Source of the DNA: Penium margaritaceum
Lineage: Eukaryota > Streptophyta > Zygnematophyceae > Desmidiales > Peniaceae
Assembly: GCA_023375785.1 (NCBI GenBank)
Contig: SZWC01000095.1
Coordinates: 1 to 64,000 of the forward strand
Direction: 5' to 3'
Length of the DNA: 64,000 nt
In this document: piece by piece, positions 56,610 to 64,000 of the stretch
Layout of the letters: each line of letters begins with the position of its first letter
Position numbering within the stretch: the first letter of the stretch is position 1
Position numbers and translations under genes: made by a program
Notes under the pieces: model-generated
What the model saw: only the letters and a program-made list of their open reading frames with translations
Databases searched by the model: none
What the model was told of the DNA's origin: nothing

Positions 56610-59600
56610 TCAAAGTGGGCTGAGTCCACATGCCTTCATGCAAAACTGCTGCTTCTCACGGGTCACTGGCTTGGTGCAGAAATCAGTGACCTGCTTGTTG
56701 GTTGGAGTAAACTCCAGCTTGATAGGACCCTCCTGCACCATGTGCCTGATGAAATGATATGCGATGTCAATGTGCTTGGTGTGTGCACGGTGCTCAAGAT
56801 TCTTGGCGAGTGCGATTACGCTCTGGTTGTCGACGCGCACAGGAAGTGGAACTGCTGGACTCCCACTCATCTCTGCCATGAGACGTTGGAGCCAAACTGC
56901 TTCCTTGGCTCCAAAGCTGAGAGATACGTATTCAGCTTCTGTGCTCGAGGTGGCTACGACCACATGCCGCTTGCTGCACCAGCTGATGGCCCCACCATTC
57001 ATGAGGAACACATGTCCAGAGATGGACTTGCGGTCCTCAGAGTTTGAAGCCCAATCTGCGTCTGTGTAGCCGATGATGCTGTTGTCATTGCCGTTGTAGG
57101 TGATGCCGATGTTGATGGTTCCAGCAAGGTAGCGGAAGATCCGCTTCACTGCCTTCTGGTGCTCTGGTCCGGGATTAGCCATGTGCTGGCTCACAGCGCT
57201 CACAGCCTGTGCGAGGTCCGGCCTGGTTGCCACCATCAGGTACATAAGACTGCCGACGGCGCTCTCGTACTTCTGCCGCTCAGCTGCATTTGCTTCTCCA
57301 TTGAAGCTCACGAGGTACTGCCGCATCTCCAGCGGCGTGCCGATGGGTTTTGCCTCTGCCATGCCAAACCGCTGCAAAACATCCTTNNNNNNNNNNNNNN
57401 NNNNNNNNNNNNNNNNNNNNNNNNNNNNNNNNNNNNNNNNNNNNNNNNNNNNNNNNNNNNNNNNNNNNNNNNNNNNNNNNNNNNNNNNNNNNNNNNNNNN
57501 NNNNNNNNNNNNNNNNNNNNNNNNNNNNNNNNNNNNNNNNNNNNNNNNNNNNNNNNNNNNNNNNNNNNNNNNNNNNNNNNNNNNNNNNNNNNNNNNNNNN
57601 NNNNNNNNNNNNNNNNNNNNNNNNNNNNNNNNNNNNNNNNNNNNNNNNNNNNNNNNNNNNNNNNNNNNNNNNNNNNNNNNNNNNNNNNNNNNNNNNNNNN
57701 NNNNNNNNNNNNNNNNNNNNNNNNNNNNNNNNNNNNNNNNNNNNNNNNNNNNNNNNNNNNNNNNNNNNNNNNNNNNNNNNNNNNNNNNNNNNNNNNNNNT
57801 CCCCGAGATCAGACATCTGGAAGCGCTCCTGCATGGCTTCCTTGAACTCCTGCAGTGCAGACATGCTGTTGGAAAGGAGGAGCATGTCATCCACATAGAC
57901 AATGATGATGAGGATCTCATGCTCATGCTGCCAGCGATACACGCTGTAGTCACACTCGCTGCGCTCAAACCCCATGCACTGCAACGCCGCATCCAACTTC
58001 TGGTTCCAAGCACGCGACGCTTGCTTGAGGCCGTACAGCGACTTCTGCAGCTTGCAGACCAGGTGCTCCTGGCCATCCATGACGAACCCCTCCGGCTGCT
58101 CCATGTAGATCTCCTCCTCCAAGTCACCATTCAAGAATGCCGTCTTGACATCCATGTGGTGAACCTCGAAGTCCTCAGCTGCTGCATAAGAGAGGAGCGT
58201 GCGCACAGAGGCAAACTTTGCAACAGGGGCAAAAGTTTCTGTGTAGTCGATGCCCTCCTGCTGCGAATAGTCCTTGGCGACCAGCCTCGCCTTGTACTTT
58301 TTCAGGTTACCATCTGCTCCCCGCTTCTTCTTGAACACCCACTTGCACTTGATCACCTTACGTCCTGGTGGACGCTCAGTCGGCTCCCACGTACCGTTGT
58401 CAAGCTGCGACTGTATCTCCTGTTGCACGGCTTGCGCCCAATCTGCTGCATCCGGTGCAGCCATGGCCTCCTTGTATGACGTTGGCTTATTTGAATCTGC
58501 TGCAACTGCAACGTTCATCTGTTCTGGTTTCTGCAGCATCCAGAAATGGCCACGCTCACCAGGCTTGTAACGCACCCTAAGAGGGTACCTGCGACCTGGT
58601 GTTGGAGCGTTAGTGGGCGGCTGGAGCGGTGCTACTGGCACAACTGCTGCTGCTGGTGGTGCTACATCTCCCTCCTCTGCTTTTGCCGATGAGGCTGCTG
58701 TATCTGCAACATCAGACATGGGAGAGTAGAGTGATTCTCCCACTGTCACAGTAGAGGAAGGATCGGGAGAAACTGGGTCAGGAAGAATTTCTGCTCCCAC
58801 TGTCTCGTCAGCTGCTGGTTCTGNTGCTCTCATTGAAGACGACATCCCTGGAGATGATGACGTGGCCTGTATCCCTCTCGTAGAGGCGATATGCCTTGCT
58901 TGCCACGTCGTAGCCAATCATCAGCATCTGCGCACTCTTCGCGTCCCACTTTTGCCGCTTCTCCTTTGGCACGTGCATGTGCGCCAAGCTGCCAAACGCG
59001 CGAAGATGACCCACGCTCGGCTTCTTGCCGAACCACGCCTCGTACGGCGTCATCTGCTCCAGCGCCTTAGTTAGACTGCGGTTCTTGATGTAGACCGCAG
59101 TGCTCACGGCTTCAGCCCAGAAGTTGTAGGTCAGCCGAGCCGCGTGCAGCATGGAGCGCGCCGACTCCACAATGGTACGGTTGGCGCGTTCTGCTACGCC
59201 GTTCTGCTGTGGCGAGTACGGCGCGGTACGCTGCGCCTTGATGCCAGCTGCTGCGAGGTAGTCCTGGAACTACTTCCTTAGGTATTCTCCACCGCGATCG
59301 CTGCGCAGCGCCTTGATCTTCTTGCCGGTCTGGTTCTCCACCATGGCCTTGAACTCCTTGAACCTGGCAAAGCACTGGTCCTTGGAGGAAAGGAAGTACA
59401 CAACAGTGTAACGGCTGAAGTCATCAATGAAGGTGAGAAAATACCTAGAGCCTCCAAAGCTCTGGGACTGCATCGGTCCGCACAAGTCCGTGTGGACCGG
59501 CTCCAACCCCCCTTTTGCACGCTCCCCTGCTCCAGAGAACGCCTCGCGGTGCTGCTTCCCCTCCAAACAGCCAATGCATAACTGCTGCTCAAAGTTAGAG

Positions 59601-61134
59601 ATGGTAGGTAGGTCACGCACCATCTGCTTTGCTTGAAGCTGCTGCAAAGCGCGCATGCCGATGTGGGCATAGCGTGCATGCCAGATCTCGCCATCTGTCG
59701 CCTGCACCATTGCTGCAAGACTGTGCTCACGCGGGATCTTGGTCGCCTCCAGCAGGCGGTACATGTCGCCCTCCTTCACCGACTTGGCCAACTCCTCTCA
59801 TGTTTCCTTGTCGAGGATGTAGCCGTAATCATCGTCAAAAACGACGCGCAGTCCTAAATTGGTGAGAGAGGACACTGAGAGAAGGTTGAACGCAGCATCA
59901 GGCACATACAGCACGCCATGGAACACTCCCACTTCAATGCCACGCGGGGTCTCCAACCACATCTCCACAATCCCAATCCCCTCAGCATAAACCACCCAAT
60001 CATCACCCTAAGCAATCGGACGGGGGGAATGGAGAGCAGCTGCGTGAACCATTCCTTGTGGTACGTCAGACTCTTGGTACATCCCGAGTCCTTGTACCAC
60101 GCTAGATCCGCCTTTTCCTTCTGCGTCATGTCAGACTTCGCCATGAAGAGGCGGTCGCGCACCTCCTTGGCGACGTTCATATTGCCAAAATGGCGTATGC
60201 TAGTCTGGTTCTGCTGCTGCTGCTGGCGTTGCTGTGACTGCTGTTGCTGTTGCTGTGGAGTTTGCTGCTTTTGCTACTGTTGCTGCTGTTCCTTCTAGTC
60301 CCTCTTGAACTTGAAGCACTCTTTCTTGTAGTGCCCCTCTTTTTGGCAATAGTGGCACTTGCCCTTCTTCTTCCCTCTCTGCTGCCCGGACTGCTGCTGC
60401 TACTGGTTGCGTGAGCCCATGGCCATGAAAGCTGCTTCACTGCTGCTGCTGCTACCATTGCGCTTTGCTGCATTGCGACGCAGTTCTACCTGCACCAAGT
60501 GCGTGCAGATGAAGTCGAGGTCAAGAGTCGGCTGGCACTCCAACGTCTCTCGTACCGTGTCGTAGCTGGTTGGGAGTCACCTCAGCAAGAGGAGGATGAA
60601 GCGCGTCTCTTCCACAGGGTTGCCGGCCGCTCTCAGCTGCTTCGCCAGCTCCTTGGCCCTGTCCAAATACGCCTCCATCCCTTCACCACCCTGCATTTTC
60701 AGCGCCATCATCTTTTCCTCCAAAAGCATGAGGAATGCAGGATCCTTGCTCTCATACTTCTTGCACAACGTGTCCCACCCCTCCTTTGCAGTAGCCTTGT
60801 CACTCACGTACTAAAGATGCGGGTTGGAGATGGTGTTAACAAGCAACCTGTAGGCCTGCCTGTCCTTCTTCTTCCAGTCCTCGTACGTCCCTGGTACACC
60901 TGCAGAAGAACCCGCATCAGCTGCACCCTTTTGCGGCGTCTTCCCCGCCACCACCTGCGCTGCGGTGATGCCTTTTGGCTATGGAACTGGAGCCGGCTCG
61001 TCGCCGCTCACCACCTCCCACAAGCCCCTCTCCTCCAAATGGAGGCGGGTACGGATCTTCCAAAACGTGAAGTTGGCGCGTCCCTCCAGCCTCTCCAAAA
61101 GCTGGGCTGCTGTTACAACGCCAGCTGCTGCCAT
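56610..61134 (-). pseudogene. Copia-A gag-pol region of the nearly complete copy
   Basis: Gag runs from the ATG at 61134, with words ATAKEGWDTLCKKYESKDPAFLMLLEEKMMALKMQGGEGMEAYLDRAKELAKQLRAAGN. The knuckle region is near 60320-60360 and the Gln-rich tail near 60200-60300. Protease is near 60090. The gag-pre-integrase zinc region (WHARYAHIGMRAL ... CIGCLEGKQHREAFSG) is at 59550-59700 and the integrase core at 59170-59540. The linker and reverse transcriptase ([34 protein letters not shown]) cover about 57300-58500, and RNase H (SSTEAEYVSLSFGAKEAVWLQRLM, RVDNQSVIALAKN) ends with GLSPL near 56612. A fossil with under ten breaks. Confidence 0.88.
57387..57799. other. Assembly gap (413 N) inside reverse transcriptase
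   Basis: The same stretch in sibling copies is roughly 80 bases, so the number of N bases is not the true length. Confidence 0.85.
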
Positions 61135-61785
61135 TTTGAGCCTTGATGATGTTCAGCGCTGCCCTTGGATGGCGGCGCTACCCCTGCTTCTACTACTGCT
61201 TCTGCCATAAATCTTTCTGACAGAAAATGAACTGTAGATGCCAGCAGACTGGGAATTTTGAACAACTGAGCCCACCACTGGAAAATTCAGCTCAAAACAT
61301 TTCAGATCAACCCATAAAACAGGGTCATCAACAGGGGATTTTGAAAGATATGCCCTCTTGAAAACAGGGTATGCTTCTGCTCCTACTCCAACTCAGACCA
61401 GCCAGTTTGTAAACGGCGTTTCTCCCAAACAAATCAATGGAATGCAAATATTTTTGCACCAATGGAAAGATTAGGAAAAAGAATACAATTCGCATGTTTC
61501 ACTTTTTAAATTTGACAAAGAAATGAGAGAGTTATGGTCATCACAAGGCGACAGTCTTACTCATAGAGAAGAGTGTAGCCCTGGCCGACCTCGTTTTGAG
61601 CATAACTCTCAATCCGACCGTTGGATGTTCCCGATCTTGGGCTCGTTGGAAAGCTTGTCTATTGAACTTGAAGATCCAATGTTGGAAAGCTTGTCAAATC
61701 TGGTTAAGGTTTCACCCCATCCCGTCACTCTCAAAGTGACGGCCTGTGCTGGCTGGAAGTGGCACAACTTGGCATTGATACCAAA

Positions 61786-62523
61786 TGTTGGAACTTGAGG
61801 AGAGAGGGAGCCTTGGAGCAGCAAGCATGTGTGATTGGAAGGGCATCACTTGTGCTGAAGAATGGTTATTCAATCACTCAAAATCATGGAGTACATATAG
61901 AGGTAGAGCTTGGGCAAGTCAGCCCTCTCACAAGCCACACCACTTAGCCATGGAGGCTAAGGCTCACACACTAGAGTCCATAATCTCACACAAGGGAGGA
62001 AATCAGCCTAGCAATCAGGCTGACCACTCACACACGACCTTGAGAGCTAGAGAATGCTCTCATGGCACACTCCTAGTGGTCACATAACCCACAATCCCAT
62101 GGAGAATCGCCATGTGTCCATGGCTAGCACACAAGGATCTCACCTCACCTAAAAAGTAAGGAGAGGTACCTTTATCCTAGTCAGCACACTCTGACAGGGC
62201 AATCCTAAGACCAAGGACCTTTTTGGATATTTCTCCCATCAGGTCTTGACCCTGGACCTCTTGCCTTTTTCTTTTCTCAGGCTAAGGCATGGAGTCATCA
62301 CCCATGCCCATCCAAACATCGACGGTCCATGATCCCCGAAACTTCGAAAATTCATATCTCCCAATCCGACCGCTGGATCGGCCTCAAACTTGGACCGTAG
62401 ACATTTTGCCACATGATCTTTCCAATGGTGAAGTTGGATCGGCGATCGGAGCAGGCATCAGGTACTTTCCTGGAACTTACTCCTGTGGACCTGAAACTGA
62501 GCCAGATGGCTCCTTTCCCAACA
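61786..62523 (-). repeat. Copia-A 5' LTR (right in window)
   Basis: 738 bp. A diverged primer site (TGGTATCAATGCC on the minus strand) lies just left of it at about 61771-61783. Confidence 0.92.
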
Positions 62524-63209
62524 GGAGTAACAAGTACAAGGGACTGAAAGGGCATCACTGTGTTGAAGGATGGTTGCTCAATCACTCAAAATGATGGAGT
62601 ACATATGGAGCTAGAGCTTGGGCAAGTCATCCCTCTCACAAGCCGCACCACTTAGCCATGGAGGCTAAGGCTCACAAACTATTATCCATAAAATCACACA
62701 AGAGAGGAAATCAGCCTAGCAATCAGGCTTACCACTCCCACACGACCTACAAAGCTAGAAAATGCTTTCATCGCAGACTCTTAATGGTCACAGAAGCCAC
62801 AATCCCATGGAGAATCGCCATGTATCTATGGCTAGCACACGAGGATCTCACCTCACCTAAAACTAAGAAAGATACCATTTTCCTTGTCGGTACAGTCTAA
62901 CAAGGCAACCCAAGAATCTAGGACCCTTTTGGATGTTTTTCCCATCAGGTCATGACCGTGGACCTTTTGCATTTTTTTCTTTTCACACGCTAGGGCATAG
63001 AGCCGCCGCCAATGATCACCTAGACATTGGTGGTCCATGACCCCGAACAATTTGAACATTCATATCTCCTAATCCAACTGATGAATCGGCCTGAAACTTT
63101 GATCGTAGAAAATGTGCCACTTGATCCTTCCAATGGTGAAGTTGGATTGACAATCAGAGCAGGCATCATCTACTTTACTGGAATTTGTTCCTGTGGACTT
63201 GAAACTGAC
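62524..63209 (-). repeat. Old, truncated Copia-A LTR
   Basis: It matches most of the LTR from about GGACTGAAAGGGCATCACT to GACTTGAAACTGACC, in the same orientation as its neighbour but much more diverged. It lacks the TGTTGG end. Confidence 0.8.
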
Positions 63210-64000
63210 CAGTTTATGAGTGAGCGAGGCGAGTGTCGTCATACTATTTCTCTGATTCTTTGCTTCGTTGAGGCCGATAGAGGGTGATATGGGTTGTTGT
63301 CTGCTATCGACTTAGAAGGTGCATGCATCGCGGCGGTACTGTAGCTAACATTTGAGCCTACGCTACACAATATAGTGGTCATGACAATAACTCTTCTGGT
63401 CATAGTGGCAGCGGAAGTAGTAGCGGTGGAGGAAAAGGATATGATAGTGGTGGAAAGACTTCAAAGCGTCCTGGGAAGTGCCATAACTATTGCAAGCCTG
63501 GAATTAGGCACGGGAGTGCTGGGCTCCCAAGAAGGAGGACGGAGATCATAGTGGTAGGAAATAGAGCAAAGGAAAGGATAAAGAGTTGACGAACATGATG
63601 GCCGAGGGCGTGCCGGCAACAAAGAGAGCGGCACTACTCAAGTGTGGAGTCTACGGGCTCGACGCTAGCACAAACCAAAACTCTTCAAGGGAGAAGGATG
63701 GGTTCATCCCTATTGGGGATACTGAATGTCGCTTCAAGTATGCCAATGACAGCTTTGTCCATGGGCAAGGCGAGGGAGATAAGTTGATCTGCATCATGTG
63801 AACGATACTAAAAAAGACTAGAACCTAGAGAATGTTGTCTACATGCTGTCTTTTATGGTAAATCTCTTGCTAGTGTCCAAAATCAGAGACCACAACATGA
63901 TGGTCATCTTAACGGAGGAGGTGGCCGTAATTGTCAAGAACAACTACATCAAGATCTCCTATCCCAAGGAGATTCTTCTTGCAAAAGTCCCAAGAGTTGA
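63210..64000 (+). mobile_element. Copia-B-like gag/protease fragment (runs off window edge)
   Basis: The plus-strand words MMAEGVPATKRAALLKCGVYGLDASTNQNSSREKDGFIPI ... FKYANDSF parallel MMAESKAPPKGSALLRPGAFGLDSGTDYHTSREACGFLSL ... FRYANGGIEY of Copia-B gag/protease. Upstream is a Gly/Ser-rich linker and a zinc-knuckle-like region near 63475-63520. It is well diverged from the copy at 22130, so it is a separate Copia-B-like lineage. The first ~130 bases show nothing I recognise. Broken in several places. Confidence 0.72.

Larger units (their letters stand above)
55853..62523 (-). mobile_element. Copia-A element, nearly complete, both LTRs
   Basis: A minus-strand full-length fossil with 738-bp LTRs at 55853-56590 and 61786-62523. 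By eye the LTRs differ at about 30 positions (~4%), so it is older than the copy at 11838. Left to right it has the polypurine tract, RNase H, reverse transcriptase (with a 413-N gap), integrase, protease, gag (ATG at 61134) and leader. I find no matching target duplication: the left flank is TTCAA and the right flank GGAGT, and the right neighbour is an unrelated LTR piece. That points to rearrangement after insertion. About seven to ten breaks besides the gap. Confidence 0.9.

Noticed and set aside
1-64000. A host gene or a new defence or metabolic system
   Set aside because: All recognisable coding sequence belongs to Copia elements or to the hAT transposon. I found no open frame with other domain content.

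Overview
The window looks like nuclear repeat DNA from a member of the green plant lineage (streptophytes). The evidence is Ty1/copia elements primed by initiator tRNA-Met, plus a plant-type hAT transposon whose transposase has a BED finger, a DUF659-like core and a hAT dimerisation domain. A charophyte alga such as Chara is my best guess, but that rests on general impression and confidence is low. I see no host gene, rRNA, functional tRNA or CRISPR array. Nearly every base belongs to a transposable-element fossil.

Most of the window is one Copia family, here called Copia-A. Its LTR is about 738 bp, the primer site matches the 3' end of tRNA-iMet (TGGTATCAGAGCC), and the polypurine tract is AAAGTGGGAGAT. 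The order is a ~640-bp leader, then gag with a CCHC knuckle and a Gln-rich tail, protease, integrase, reverse transcriptase and RNase H. About fifteen pieces are present on both strands. Two other related LTR families occur. Copia-B is one near-full-length copy plus fragments. Copia-C is one solo LTR plus fragments.

Layout: 1-4197 holds mixed Copia-A, B and C fragments. 4198-20723 is a plus-strand Copia-A copy split by a 4.7-kb hAT transposon (9347-19902), which is itself split by the youngest Copia-A copy (11838-17724). 20724-37796 is a pair of minus-strand Copia-A copies sharing one LTR. The first of them carries a complete Copia-B insertion (22130-28713) and a solo Copia-C LTR (29677-30417). 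37797-45955 holds plus-strand Copia-A copies and small fragments. 45956-55852 is minus-strand Copia-A, including three gag-only derivative units. 55853-62523 is a fairly well kept minus-strand Copia-A copy. 62524-64000 is an old LTR followed by a Copia-B-like gag/protease fragment.

Target-site duplications support several insertions: GGCAG for the youngest Copia-A, ACTTG for Copia-B, an imperfect 8-bp site for the hAT, and an imperfect 5-bp site for the solo LTR. From these the nesting order can be read.

The most interesting signal is a tRNA-like pair of Pol III A and B boxes in the LTRs of both Copia-B and Copia-C. In each case the boxes start 44 bases apart, as in a real tRNA. Other points are a gag-only subfamily, a hAT transposase kept in one frame with three internal TAG codons, and a set of assembly joins marked by single N bases, four of which create false duplications of 227-295 bp.
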